DNA of 64,000 nucleotides. Source: Lacipirellula limnantheis. GTDB taxonomy: Bacteria > Planctomycetota > Planctomycetia > Pirellulales > Lacipirellulaceae. The DNA lies in NCBI RefSeq assembly GCF_007746075.1, contig NZ_CP036339.1, forward strand, positions 2,428,885 to 2,492,884, given 5' to 3'. Both the position numbers and the translations under genes were made by a program. Each line of letters opens with the position of its first letter. Within the stretch, counting starts at the first letter, position 1. Positions 53,901 through 63,753 of this stretch are shown in pieces. The notes below the pieces were generated by a model. It was not told where the DNA came from. It made no database searches and worked only from the letters and a program-made list of their open reading frames with translations.

Positions 53901-54608
53901 CTAGCCGACGAGTTCTCTTGGCAGATGAAGCGCCTCCCACGTTGACGGCAGCGGGGCCGCCACTTCCACCGACTCATTGGTCATGGGATGACGGAATCCA
54001 AGTTGCCGTGCATGCAGCGCGATCGGACGGTCGCGCTCGTCGAGCGCCGGATCGCCGAACGGCAGCACGCTGCCGTATTGCGAGTCGCCGACGACGGCGT
54101 GGCCGCGAGAGGCCCCTTGAATTCGGATCTGGTGCGTGCGCCCCGTTTCGAGTTCGATTTCGAGCCAGGCGCCGATGGGCCCTTGCCAGAGGACGCGATA
54201 GTGCAGTACGGCGTGCTTGGCTGCGGGATGGTCCTCGGCGACCACTTCAGCCTGCGCCATGCCGTGCCGCTTATGGAGGAAATCTCGCCACGTTCCCTCC
54301 TCCGGCGTGACGATGCCTTCGACGAAGGCCCAATACGATTTGCTGATCGTGCGATCTTCAAACTGCTTCGAAAGGCGCTGGGCGGCGCGGACATGCCGCG
54401 CGAAGACGATGGCGCCGCTGACGGGGCGGTCGAGCCGATGGGGAAGTCCAAGGTAAACGTTGGCGTCGGCGGGCTTGCCCTCACGCGCGCGGAAGAACTG
54501 CTTCACCTGGATTTCGAGGCTATCGATTCCCGCGGGGGCTTGCGTGAGGAGCCCCGAGGGCTTGTTGACCACAAGGCAGGGACCGTCGTCGTAAAGGATG
54601 TCGAGCAT
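53901..54608 (-). CDS. RluA-family pseudouridine synthase
   Basis: 235 residues. Catalytic Asp60 in PHRLDRPVSGAIVFAR, VVNKPSGLLTQ, RTISKSYWAFVEG and ELETGRTHQIRIQGASRGHAVVGDSQYG are the RluA family motifs. No S4 domain. Isomerises a uridine in rRNA or tRNA; the exact target is not set by sequence. ATG start 54608. Precedes nothing on its strand within 100 bases. Confidence 0.92.
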   Translation of the reverse strand: MLDILYDDGPCLVVNKPSGLLTQAPAGIDSLEIQVKQFFRAREGKPADANVYLGLPHRLDRPVSGAIVFARHVRAAQRLSKQFEDRTISKSYWAFVEGIVTPEEGTWRDFLHKRHGMAQAEVVAEDHPAAKHAVLHYRVLWQGPIGAWLEIELETGRTHQIRIQGASRGHAVVGDSQYGSVLPFGDPALDERDRPIALHARQLGFRHPMTNESVEVAAPLPSTWEALHLPRELVG

Positions 54609-54742
54609 GGCACGCTGAGCAACGTCGAATGGGCGAAAAGCAGCGGGGCGGCCGTCTCACAGTCGACGAATCAATGCATTCCGGCGCAAGTAGGCGGACT
54701 TAAGGACGGGGCAGGGGAGCGGGGGACCAGACTAACGGAGCA

Positions 54743-55552
54743 TTATCCTTTGTCGCCTGCCGCCGCCAGCTTGGCCAGAGCGCGGTCGACAAGTCCAGGG
54801 AAAAGGCGGTTAGCCACGACCAGCGCGCGGCCCCGCCAGTTGGGGAAGATCTCGTGCCGGCTGCGTTCGAGGGCCCGCACCGTTTGTTCGGCGACGGCGG
54901 CCGCGGGGATCGCCGTCGATTCGCCCCAAGGCAATTCGGCCGTCTTGGCGACGAGGTGGTCGAAGAACTCGGTTTCGGTCGTGCCGGGGCTCACCAGGAG
55001 GACGTCGATGCCGTCGGCCGCAAGCTCGGCGCGCAACGACTCGGTCCAGCCTCGCAGCGCGAATTTGCTGGCTGCATACTCGCTGTTCAGCGGTAGTCCG
55101 CGGTGCCCGATGATCGAACCGATGTTCACGATGGCTGGTCTTCCCGCGCGTTTCAAGAGCGGAATCGCTAGCCGCGTGAGCTCAGCGGCAGCGAAGAAAT
55201 TCAGCTCCATCACTTGTCGCAGCGTTGTTTCATCGCTGATCGCGAATCGTCCGTGGGCGCTGACTCCAGCGTTATTGACGAGGACGTCGAGACCTTGCCA
55301 GTGTTCGGCAGCCCGGCGAATCAATGCATGGCGGTATCCGGGATCGGTGAGATCGCCGGGACACAAGATCGCCTCGGCGCCTGAGGACTGGCGCCGACAC
55401 TGATCGGCGACCACGTTAAGCTCAGACTCCCGCCGCGCGGCCAACAGGAGCCGCGCACCGCGACGCGCGAAGGCGAGCGCCAACTCCCGGCCGATGCCGC
55501 TCGATGCGCCGGTGATCAAGACGCGGCTCTGGGCGAGCGATCGACGAGCCAT
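54743..55552 (-). CDS. Short-chain dehydrogenase/reductase
   Basis: 269 residues. Cofactor loop TGASSGIG (14-21), NNAG (93-96), catalytic S146, Y159 and K163 (YAASK). The R40-R41 after the second strand suggests NADP preference. The C-terminal SRHEIFPNWRGRALVVANRLFPGLVDRALAK is a common SDR tail. Substrate unknown. ATG 55552, 12 bases after the hflX stop, so possibly co-transcribed with hflX. Confidence 0.92.
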   Translation of the reverse strand: MARRSLAQSRVLITGASSGIGRELALAFARRGARLLLAARRESELNVVADQCRRQSSGAEAILCPGDLTDPGYRHALIRRAAEHWQGLDVLVNNAGVSAHGRFAISDETTLRQVMELNFFAAAELTRLAIPLLKRAGRPAIVNIGSIIGHRGLPLNSEYAASKFALRGWTESLRAELAADGIDVLLVSPGTTETEFFDHLVAKTAELPWGESTAIPAAAVAEQTVRALERSRHEIFPNWRGRALVVANRLFPGLVDRALAKLAAAGDKG

Positions 55553-55564
55553 CGAAAGGATCCG

Positions 55565-56899
55565 CTAGGCGACTTCGCCAACGGCTCCGTCAGCTCCGTG
55601 CCGCGTGATGGTTGACGCCACGTACGGATGAATCTCAATTTCGGGATCGTCGCGCAAGGCGCCCAGATGTTGCCGCGACAGACGGCAATGAACAGTCGCC
55701 AAATCGCCGTCGAACGTCCGGCTAATGACCTCGCCGTATTTGGCGAGATACGCCAGTAGGCGGCCATTGCTGACGCCGAACCGAAATTCCAGGTCAAGAA
55801 AGTCTTGGCTGAGGGCGTCGCTCACGGCGGCGGCCAAGCGCGGCAGGCCGTCGCCCGTGCGGGCGCTGATCGTCACTGCCGACGGGTAAAGTCGGCGGAT
55901 GGCCTCCAGGCTTGCTGGGTCGGCGATCTGGTCGACCTTGTTCAGGACCAGCAGGGCGTCTTTTTCCTCAATGCCGATTTCGCGCAGCACGTCGTAGACG
56001 GCCTTGATCTGGTCGAGCGCCACGGGGCTGCTGGCGTCGGCAACGTGGATCAGCAGGTCGGCCTGGCGGGCTTCTTCGAGCGTCGCCTTGAAGCTGGCCA
56101 CTAGGTTATGAGGCAGGTTGCGAATGAAGCCGACCGTGTCGCTCAGCAGCACCGGTCCCCAGCCGGGGAGCTGCCACCGGCGGGTGCGCGTATCGAGCGT
56201 GGCGAAGAGCTTATCCTCGGCCAGGACGTGGGCGTCGGTGAGCGCGTTCATGAGCGTGCTCTTGCCGGCGTTCGTATAGCCGACGAGCGAGACGGTCATC
56301 CGATCGCGACGCCCGGCGACTTCGCGCTCCTTGCGTTTGTGAACTTTCTCCAGGTCGCGACGAAGGTCGGTGATCCGCTTCTCAGCGAGCCGACGGTCGG
56401 TTTCCAGCTGCTTTTCGCCAGGGCCGCGCATGCCGACGCCCATTTTCAGCCGCGACAAGTGCTTCCACATCCCCTTGAGTCGCGGGAGCGAGTACTCGAG
56501 TTGCGCGAGTTCCACCGCGAGGCGGGCTTCGTGCGTCTGAGCGCGCGTGGAGAAAATGTCGAGAATCACCTCGGTGCGGTCGAGAACCTTGACCTTCAGC
56601 GTCTCTTCGAGATTGCGGATCTGTGCTGGAGAAAGGTCATTGTCAAAGATGACGACGTCGGCCTCGGTGGCGTCGACGACAAATTTCAGTTCATCGACCT
56701 TGCCGTGGCCGACGTAGGTGGCCGCGTCGGGCGCCTGACGCTTCTGGGTGAGACGGCCAACGACCGTGGCACCGGCTGTTTCCACGAGCCCGGTCAACTC
56801 GTCGAGGGGCTCGCCATGGTACGTATCGTCGGGAAGCTGCACGCCAACCAAAACGGCGGACTCGCTGTCGACGCTCTGCTTGCGGTCGGAATTTGACAC
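55565..56899 (-). CDS. hflX: GTPase HflX
   Basis: Ribosome-splitting GTPase. 444 residues. N-terminal HflX domain (DAATYVGHGKVDEL, DNDLSPAQIRNLEE, DRTEVILDIFSTRAQTHEARLAVELAQLEYSLPRL), then the G domain: Walker A GYTNAGKST (207-215), DTVGFIRNLPHNLVASFKATLEEA, and NKVDQI. GTG start at 56899. Stops 12 bases before the SDR. Confidence 0.95.
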   Translation of the reverse strand: MSNSDRKQSVDSESAVLVGVQLPDDTYHGEPLDELTGLVETAGATVVGRLTQKRQAPDAATYVGHGKVDELKFVVDATEADVVIFDNDLSPAQIRNLEETLKVKVLDRTEVILDIFSTRAQTHEARLAVELAQLEYSLPRLKGMWKHLSRLKMGVGMRGPGEKQLETDRRLAEKRITDLRRDLEKVHKRKEREVAGRRDRMTVSLVGYTNAGKSTLMNALTDAHVLAEDKLFATLDTRTRRWQLPGWGPVLLSDTVGFIRNLPHNLVASFKATLEEARQADLLIHVADASSPVALDQIKAVYDVLREIGIEEKDALLVLNKVDQIADPASLEAIRRLYPSAVTISARTGDGLPRLAAAVSDALSQDFLDLEFRFGVSNGRLLAYLAKYGEVISRTFDGDLATVHCRLSRQHLGALRDDPEIEIHPYVASTITRHGADGAVGEVA

Positions 56900-57106
56900 T
56901 TCTAGGGGAAAACTCCTTCGAGTTGGCGGGGCTGCGGCAACGACGATCAGGAGGCAGCCGCTACGCTCGATTATACCCTCGATGACGGAGGCGACCTAGG
57001 CTGGGTTCGCGCAGCAGCCTACTTCCTCGCTATCGCGGAAAAATGGCGGGTCGTCGAGAACTTGAGCGATGCAGACAGTTCGACGGTGGCCGGTTACAGG
57101 GGCCGG

Positions 57107-60100
57107 TTAGAGGAGCTCCTCGCCCCAGGCGGCGAAGACGGCGTCTTCGGCGTTGCCATCGGACTCGCCCTCGCCGGCGAACAGCGACTCCAATTCAGCC
57201 GCTTTCTCCACGTCGAGGAAGATCGAGGCGACGCGCTTCGCCGGGCCCGTCGCGCCGTTCCAGAGGAGGCTTTCGTCCAATACCGTCGCCGCCACCGGAG
57301 CGGACGCCGCAAGCCGGCCAAGCGACGCGAGCGAATCGAACCGTCCAGCCGCTGACGCGGAGCCGCGTGACGCATCGTCTCCCGAAAGCGTCGACGCCGT
57401 CGGGGCAGAAGAGCCTGCATCCGGCGCGTCGGGTGCAGATGAGGCAACTTCTTCGTCCGCCAGTAGCGCGGCCGAAGTGCTCACGCTCGCCGCGGACGAA
57501 GCGGCAGCGCTGGCCGCCACAGATCCAAAACCAGCCTTCCAAGCGGTCAGGTCGACGCCGTTGACGTTGCCGTCGCCGTTGGCGTCGCCATCGGCCTTGA
57601 TGGCTCCGGTTTTGCCGAAGTTGCGCTGCCACGCTAAGAAATCTTGGCCCTCTACGGCGCCATTGCCGTTGAAGTCCGCGGGCAGCGCCGGCGCGAGATC
57701 CGACTCGTAGGCGCCAGCGTCGATGCGGCCGCTCTTGACGCGAGCAAACCCTTCGCCGCGCTCGTCGGTCGTCAGGGCTGGCGTGAAGGCGTTCGGATTG
57801 AAAGACGGACTTCCCGCGTTGATTGCCGGGCTTCCCGGGAGCAAGGCGTGAGTTTGCAACTCGAACTGCACATTCGGCGCCTGCCCATTGGATTCGAGCG
57901 GTCCCAGCAAGGGGTTTGTGATTCCCGCTTGATCCCCCAACTGATTGAAAGAAGCAAGCGAATTGCCAGTCCCGATCACGTTGTAGCCGAGCGAAACGAA
58001 CGAGTTAGCAAAATTGGCGTCGACCGAATCGACGTCGCTGCCCGTTCCTGCCGCCGAACCGACGTTGCCGGCGATGATGGACGATAGCACCTTGGTCTGC
58101 GTCGCGGCGTTGCCTTGGCTGGCGACGCCCGACCCGACGTTGAGGATGCTGGAAGTGTTGTTGGCGATCGTGCTGTGTTTGATCTCGGTCAAGCCGTCGG
58201 CGTTGAAGACGCCGCCGCCGCGCAGGGGCGCGATATTCGTTGAAATCGTCGAGTTAAGAATCAACGTCGACTGAGTTCCGGCAAGATTGGTGTCGCTGTA
58301 GACGCCGCCCCCCTTCGACTGGGCGTGGGTCGCGCGGTTTTCGGCGATCGTGCTGTTGCGCACGACCAGGACGCCGCCGAGATTCACGACGCCGCCGCCG
58401 TGGCTGCCGCTGCCAGTCGTGCGGTTGCCGGAAACGCTCGTGTAGTTGAGCGTCACGCTTCCGCCGTTGGTGGCCAAGCCGCCGCCCAGCGAACCCTGAC
58501 CGCTCGAGACATTTTCTCGGAAGAACGACCGGTTGACGACGAGCATACCGCCCGTGGTGTAGGCGCCAACGCCGGAGGACCCGTTGCCGAACGTCAAGTT
58601 CAAGCTGACGACCGTGTCATTCAGCGTGATGGCGCTGTTGACGCTGGCGAAGCCCGCCCCTTCAGAATTCGACCCGATGGTCGAGTTGCCGCTGATCACG
58701 ACGTCGTTCAGCGTTACGACGCTAGCCTCGCTGAAGAAACCGCCGCCGTCGGCCACGCCGCCGGAGGTGATGTTGCCGCTCATGCTGCTGCCATTGGCGA
58801 CGAACGTCGAGTTCTTCACGTAGATGGCGCCGCCGTCGCTGCCGCTTTGCTCCGTCGAATTGCCCGACATTGTAGTGTCGTTCAATTCCAGCGCGCCGTC
58901 GAGGACGTAAATCGCCCCGCCGTCAGCGCCTGCGTCGGCCGTATAGTTGCCCGTGAACAGACCGTTATTGACGGTGAGCTTCCCAGTCTCTTGAAAGATG
59001 GCGCCGCCGTGCAGACCCGTGTACAGGCTGGCCGGGTCCGCGTAGGTGCCGTTGTTGATCAGCATCACGTCGTTGAGCGTGAGATTTTCCTTGCTGTAGA
59101 AAACCGAGCCGCCCTGCGAGGCCAGCCCGTTGCGGAACTCCAGCCCATTGATGGTGACGTTGATTTTCGTCGCTGCATTGCCGTCGTCGACGACGAACAT
59201 GCGAGATCCGACAAGCGACGACGGATCGTCGAGCCCCCCGCCGTCGATCGCCAGCATGCCGACGCCAGGGCCGTTGATTGTTACCTCCCCGGTGATGCGC
59301 ATGGCGCTCGGCGTGCCCGGCAGCAAGGTCCCGCTGCCAAGCTGGAAGACCGGATCCTGCAAGTCGAGTGCGGCTAGCAGCGCCGGATCAAATTGGATGA
59401 CGTCAGGCAGCGGGTTGTCATTCGCTAGTTGAATGGCCTCGCGAAGGCTGAAATTGTTGGAGCTGAAGATCCCGTCGTTTTCGTCGATGTCGTTGTCGAC
59501 CGTCAGCGTCAGGCCTTGCAACTCGTAGGCGCCGATGTCGGCGCGAGCGGTCCCGTCCTGGTTGCCGTCAAAGACGCGAGCGTATCCGGTACCGCGCTGA
59601 TCGACGGCGGGAACTGCTGGATCCGAGCCTGGAACGGCCAGCGGCCCGGTATCGATCAGCGGACTTCCCAGCAGCGGACGATGCGTTTCCACGAGGCCGC
59701 CAGTGTTGAACAAGGGCGCGAGCATCGGGGTATTAGCGTTGCGGCTGTCGCCCGGCTGCACGAAGACCGTGTTGCCGTTCCCTTTCCCAACGTAATTGTT
59801 GCCGAGCGACTCGTAGCCCGTGACCACCGCACTGTTCGAGAAACTGACGTCAGCGTTCTTGTTGTTGGAAACGACCGACGCCCAGACGGTCGTCAGGGCG
59901 GCGGCGCCCGTATTGTGTAGACCGCTGCCCAAGGCCGAACCGGCGTCATTCAGGGTGAGCGTGCTGAAGAAGACGTCGACGCTGCTGTTGTTGTTGAGGA
60001 TGCCCGCCCCGCGGTCGCCGGCGACGTTCGCCGAAAACGTCGAATTGAGGACATTGAGGTTCGACTGGCTCGCCCCGACGATCGTATCAACGAAAATGGC

Positions 60101-62089
60101 GCCGCCGTCGTCGGCCGCACGATTGTTGTTGAAGGTCGAGCCGTCAATCGTCGTGTCGCCGCGCGCGACGAACAGCGCGCCGCCATCGTCGGTGGCGTTG
60201 TTCTCCTTCATGGTGACGTGCGACAGCGTCAGGTCTTCGCGCGTGAAGATGCCGCCGCCGCGACCGACGACGTCGGCGCCCATCAGCGTCAAGTTGCTGA
60301 TGAAGACGGTGCTTTGGGTCAGCGGATCCGAGTCGTCTATGAAGAAAACGCGCGAGCCGTCGCCGTTGTTCGACGTCGGCGTCGGGTCGTTGCCGCTGGC
60401 GTCGATTTCCAGGATGAAGCCTTCCGGGCCTTCGATGACGAGGTCCTCGGTAATCGCGAGCCCCCCCTGCTTCAGCACGATGGTCGGCGCCTTCGACGGA
60501 TTCAAATCCTCGGTCGACAGGACGTTGGCTGAGATGAGGGTGTCGGAAAAACGAATCGTATCGAGGCCAGGATTCTTCAGCGCAAATTGCAGCGCTTCAC
60601 GAATCGAGAAATTGCCGCTGTTCTCGTAGGTTAGCGGCGTGGGAACGTAAAACGGCAGCCCGAGGAACGTCTGGATCGTGTAGATGTCGGAGTATGTGCC
60701 ATTGTCAGTGTCGAGCAAGGTGTCGACCAGGAAGACGCCCGACTGCATCTCGACGGAGCCGATGTCGATGATCGACTTGCCGTCGCCGTTAAAGTCGTAA
60801 ATACGGGTAAAGTGCCGCCCGCGCTGGTCGAAGTCCAAGCCGTCGAATTTAGGATCGCCGGCGTCGATTGCCGGGCTCGTCTCGTCAAGGATGTAGACGT
60901 CGACTGTACCGCCGTAGTCGCCAAATTCCCCCAGCTTGGGATTGACGTTCACCTTGTCGGACGGCGTCAGTCCAAATGCCTTGTCCTCGCCGGCTGTGGT
61001 GGTGTTTCCCGTGCCCACGATGTTGTAGCCGAAGCTCGTCACGGAAGGCAGCAGCGGCAAAGGCGGGTCATCGTCGGTTTCTCCGACGCGATCGAAGTCG
61101 CTTGCATCGTTGCCGTAAATGATCGAATGGGTCACTTCCGTGAAGACGTTTGGCGGCGGTGGTTCGCCTCCTTCCTCCTCTGGAGCTGGGTTCCCCCAAC
61201 TCGCGACGCCGTCCCCCATGTCCAAGTCCGAGTCATTCTCGCTGATGGTGCTATTCTCGATCCTGAGCGTCCCGCTCCGATTAAAGGCGCCTCCGCCGAA
61301 TCCCCCGGTCGCATTCTCGCGTACCGTCGAGTTGCGGATGAGCGTGCGAGGCAGCGGCGCGTCTTCGCTCGGATCTTCAGGGCCGTTGAGAATTCCGCCC
61401 CCGCCCCCTTTGCCGGCATCGTCTCCGCCGGAGGAATTGGACTGCACCACGCTCCGGTCTAAAGTGAGACGCCCCACTTCCGTGTAAACGCCGCCGCCGC
61501 CGCCCGACGCCGAATTCCCTTCGATGACGACCTCGCGCATCGTAAGATTTTCGCGGTTGTAAACGCCGCCGCCCTTGGCGTCGTCGCCGGTGACATTGCC
61601 GCCGGAAATGGTGAGCCCCGAAATCTCGGCGCGGAAAATCTCATCGTCAGCGCCAATGTTCAGATCGAACACGCGCTCATTAGCTTTCCCCTGCTGCACC
61701 GTGATGCGCCGGGCGCCCGGACCGTAGATGCTGAGGGGCTGCGTGATTATCAGGGCGCCGCCATTTTGGCCGCCGTCCAACGCGATCGTAGCGGCGCCGC
61801 CTTGGGCAGTTAAAGCCGTCTCCGAGAAGACGATCGTATCCGAGTCGTCTTCGGCATTGGCGGCGTTGACCGCCCAGCGCAGCGTGCCGAAGATGACGTT
61901 CTCGTCGGCGTCGAGATCGCCGAAATTGTTGACCACGTACGTCGCCAGGACGCGACGGTCTTCCAGGGACTCGAAGGCGAGGCGCGCGCGTGCGTGTCCG
62001 GCCGACGCGTTCTCCGTCTTCTTGCCGCCGCGCCGCTTGCCGCCCTGTTTCCGCCGAATGCCGCGGCTCAGCCACTTCCCTTCACCCAT
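57107..62089 (-). CDS. Giant beta-helix surface protein with LEDRRVL motif, three CSLREA-like modules and a dockerin
   Basis: About 1660 residues from ATG 62089 (GGAG seven bases upstream; GTG 62092 also possible). A basic N-terminus is followed by AFESLEDRRVLA, the LEPR-XLL-like motif of planctomycete large exported proteins; there is no classic signal peptide. Three parallel beta-helix modules start with (G/S)(T/I/L)R-A-type CSLREA-like words (about residues 69, 497 and 882) and each ends with ID/ADIG-x-x-E (about 442, 852 and 1458). They consist of G-G-x-V/I-Y/F and xxxTxxxN repeats. A dockerin-type Ca-binding region (DFNGNGAVEGQDFLAWQ, then DANGDGNVNGVDLTAWK, about 1475-1520) follows, then a 140-residue Ser/Ala-rich tail. 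Probably secreted or outer-surface. Confidence 0.88.
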   Translation of the reverse strand: MGEGKWLSRGIRRKQGGKRRGGKKTENASAGHARARLAFESLEDRRVLATYVVNNFGDLDADENVIFGTLRWAVNAANAEDDSDTIVFSETALTAQGGAATIALDGGQNGGALIITQPLSIYGPGARRITVQQGKANERVFDLNIGADDEIFRAEISGLTISGGNVTGDDAKGGGVYNRENLTMREVVIEGNSASGGGGGVYTEVGRLTLDRSVVQSNSSGGDDAGKGGGGGILNGPEDPSEDAPLPRTLIRNSTVRENATGGFGGGAFNRSGTLRIENSTISENDSDLDMGDGVASWGNPAPEEEGGEPPPPNVFTEVTHSIIYGNDASDFDRVGETDDDPPLPLLPSVTSFGYNIVGTGNTTTAGEDKAFGLTPSDKVNVNPKLGEFGDYGGTVDVYILDETSPAIDAGDPKFDGLDFDQRGRHFTRIYDFNGDGKSIIDIGSVEMQSGVFLVDTLLDTDNGTYSDIYTIQTFLGLPFYVPTPLTYENSGNFSIREALQFALKNPGLDTIRFSDTLISANVLSTEDLNPSKAPTIVLKQGGLAITEDLVIEGPEGFILEIDASGNDPTPTSNNGDGSRVFFIDDSDPLTQSTVFISNLTLMGADVVGRGGGIFTREDLTLSHVTMKENNATDDGGALFVARGDTTIDGSTFNNNRAADDGGAIFVDTIVGASQSNLNVLNSTFSANVAGDRGAGILNNNSSVDVFFSTLTLNDAGSALGSGLHNTGAAALTTVWASVVSNNKNADVSFSNSAVVTGYESLGNNYVGKGNGNTVFVQPGDSRNANTPMLAPLFNTGGLVETHRPLLGSPLIDTGPLAVPGSDPAVPAVDQRGTGYARVFDGNQDGTARADIGAYELQGLTLTVDNDIDENDGIFSSNNFSLREAIQLANDNPLPDVIQFDPALLAALDLQDPVFQLGSGTLLPGTPSAMRITGEVTINGPGVGMLAIDGGGLDDPSSLVGSRMFVVDDGNAATKINVTINGLEFRNGLASQGGSVFYSKENLTLNDVMLINNGTYADPASLYTGLHGGAIFQETGKLTVNNGLFTGNYTADAGADGGAIYVLDGALELNDTTMSGNSTEQSGSDGGAIYVKNSTFVANGSSMSGNITSGGVADGGGFFSEASVVTLNDVVISGNSTIGSNSEGAGFASVNSAITLNDTVVSLNLTFGNGSSGVGAYTTGGMLVVNRSFFRENVSSGQGSLGGGLATNGGSVTLNYTSVSGNRTTGSGSHGGGVVNLGGVLVVRNSTIAENRATHAQSKGGGVYSDTNLAGTQSTLILNSTISTNIAPLRGGGVFNADGLTEIKHSTIANNTSSILNVGSGVASQGNAATQTKVLSSIIAGNVGSAAGTGSDVDSVDANFANSFVSLGYNVIGTGNSLASFNQLGDQAGITNPLLGPLESNGQAPNVQFELQTHALLPGSPAINAGSPSFNPNAFTPALTTDERGEGFARVKSGRIDAGAYESDLAPALPADFNGNGAVEGQDFLAWQRNFGKTGAIKADGDANGDGNVNGVDLTAWKAGFGSVAASAAASSAASVSTSAALLADEEVASSAPDAPDAGSSAPTASTLSGDDASRGSASAAGRFDSLASLGRLAASAPVAATVLDESLLWNGATGPAKRVASIFLDVEKAAELESLFAGEGESDGNAEDAVFAAWGEELL

Positions 62090-62092
62090 CAC

Positions 62093-62457
62093 TCGTCTCC
62101 GGATGTATTCTCAGCGTCCCGACGTTGCGGCGCAGCCGCGCACGCAAACCCCGATTGTAGTTGCGGGCCGGAGAATACGCAAAAACTGCGCAGGCGGAAA
62201 ATTCGCGGAATTGGGCGAATTTTACCAAATCAGAGCGGCGCCCGTCGGCGTCGTAGCCCGTGGGGAAGGGGGAGTTCTTGGTTGGGCTGCGATCCGAACC
62301 GCGACTCGCGGCTCCAGCCGATGAGGCCGCGTGACATTACCGTCGCGTGACGGCCTTTGCCGCCTAAGTCCCGCAGCACCTAGTCCCCGGCTCAAAGAGC
62401 GGAGCTTTCTGTTCGTGTGGTCTGCCCTCTTGACCACGAGAGTAATTGCGGCTCAGA
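62093..62457. other. Leader region of the giant protein gene, no gene
   Basis: About 365 bases between two same-strand genes; the promoter of the giant gene should lie here. No frame of coding character was seen. The piece GGGGAAGGGGGAG at 62260-62272 is purine-rich. No clear -10/-35 was found. Confidence 0.4.
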
Positions 62458-62514
62458 AACGCCAAAAGCCAGTTCGCTTCACCTGGCGGGGAAGCGAACT
62501 GGCTGGCGTTTTTA
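62458..62514 (-). terminator. Hairpin terminator after the outer-membrane protein gene
   Basis: GCCAGTTCGCTTC (62469-62481) and GAAGCGAACTGGC (62492-62504) form a perfect 13-bp stem, extended outward by CGCCA/TGGCG (62461-62465 and 62505-62509). Plus strand ends in five T; minus strand has a shorter T run. It is 28 bases beyond the stop of the gene at 62542. Confidence 0.85.
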
Positions 62515-62541
62515 GCGTGGCGAATGCCGACGACCGGCTCG

Positions 62542-63753
62542 TTACCAGATGTACTCGATACCCCCGTGGAAGCCGTTGTAGAGGGCATCGGCTTGCGTAT
62601 AGAGGGTTGTCGAGGTCACGTCGGACGGGTCAATGTTGTTGCCGACCGTCACGAGGCTGTTGATGTATAGCACGCGGTAGCCGCCGCGGATCGAGATGCT
62701 GGGCAGAATGTCAGCCACCAGATCGATTTTCGCTTCGCCGACGAAGGCGACTTGGTTGCCGTCGGCGCCGAAGTCGACGTTCGTGATATCGGGGTCAGGA
62801 ATTGACGTGCTATGCCCGTATTTGAACCGGTTGTTGTAGATGCCGGCTTTGGTCTCGCCGCCCAGTCGTAGGCCTTGGCGGAGCGCGATCCAGCCGTCGC
62901 CGCCCAGCTGGGCGCCGACCAAATCGTTGGTCGACTGCCAGTTGATATTGCTGTCGCCGTCGAGGGCAATGGCGTTGAAATTCATATCCTCGGTCATGCG
63001 GACGTACCGGAACCCAGCGAGGTAGGTGCCCGAGATCCGCGGGTTGTACCCCACCCAGTAGCGGCGGTAGCTTAGCTCCGTGCTCTGGAGATCTGATTGG
63101 TAATCGACATTGTAGACCGATCCCTCGTCGAGGCCCTCGATCGGGTCGATGCCGTAATCGGAAAAGACGGAGTTCAGCTGGAAGTCGGCGCCATTGGGGG
63201 CGACGTCGACCGAGTTGACGGTCGAGTTGAATCCGAGGTCGTAGATGCCCATGTAGGTCGCTTCGATGACCGACAGCGGGCCCAGGTCGAGCCGGGCGGC
63301 GATTTCCCAGCCCGCTTCGTAATCGTCGTTCAAATCGCCCGGATCGAGGATCGTCGGGCCGGCGACGCCAATCGAGCCGAGCGGCGGGACGTCGTCAAAC
63401 GACCGGTCGCTCTGCAGAAAGACGGCATTGGCGGCGACGTCGAAGTAATGCGGGCCGCACTGGTCGGGCGTGCTATAACCGCCGAAGTCGGCGTAGCCCG
63501 GGTCGCCGTAGCTGCAGCCGGCGTCAGGAGCGCACATTTCGCCGTAGCCGGCGCTCGGCTCGCAGTAGCTAGCAGGCATGACGATGTTGTCGCCATGCGC
63601 GTCCATGTAAGCGCCGCCTTGGTAGGCTGCTTGTCCCCCCGCCAAGGGCGAAGCTGGCAGATTCGGCGTCTGAGCCGACGCCGTGCGGCTGGTTCCACAG
63701 GCGAGCGCCGCAGCGACCACGGCCGCCGTCGAGCGATTGAAAAGCGATTTCAT
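62542..63753 (-). CDS. BBP7-like outer-membrane beta-barrel protein
   Basis: 403 residues from ATG 63753 (MKSLFNRSTAAVVAAALACGTSRTASAQ), which gives a clear signal peptide; the upstream frame to 63855 is an Arg/Ser-rich extension without support. A Gly/Tyr/Cys-rich segment (about 32-100) precedes alternating strands ending in FHGGIEYIW, a terminal aromatic as in outer-membrane barrels. The YFDVAANAVFLQSDRSFDDVPPLG and AGWEIAARLDLG words resemble the planctomycete BBP7-type barrels, judged by pattern only. Confidence 0.78.
   Translation of the reverse strand: MKSLFNRSTAAVVAAALACGTSRTASAQTPNLPASPLAGGQAAYQGGAYMDAHGDNIVMPASYCEPSAGYGEMCAPDAGCSYGDPGYADFGGYSTPDQCGPHYFDVAANAVFLQSDRSFDDVPPLGSIGVAGPTILDPGDLNDDYEAGWEIAARLDLGPLSVIEATYMGIYDLGFNSTVNSVDVAPNGADFQLNSVFSDYGIDPIEGLDEGSVYNVDYQSDLQSTELSYRRYWVGYNPRISGTYLAGFRYVRMTEDMNFNAIALDGDSNINWQSTNDLVGAQLGGDGWIALRQGLRLGGETKAGIYNNRFKYGHSTSIPDPDITNVDFGADGNQVAFVGEAKIDLVADILPSISIRGGYRVLYINSLVTVGNNIDPSDVTSTTLYTQADALYNGFHGGIEYIW

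Noticed and set aside
58325..59377. A 350-codon plus-strand frame opposite the giant surface protein
   Set aside because: Antisense shadow; composition follows from the Gly/Asn/Thr-rich coding strand.
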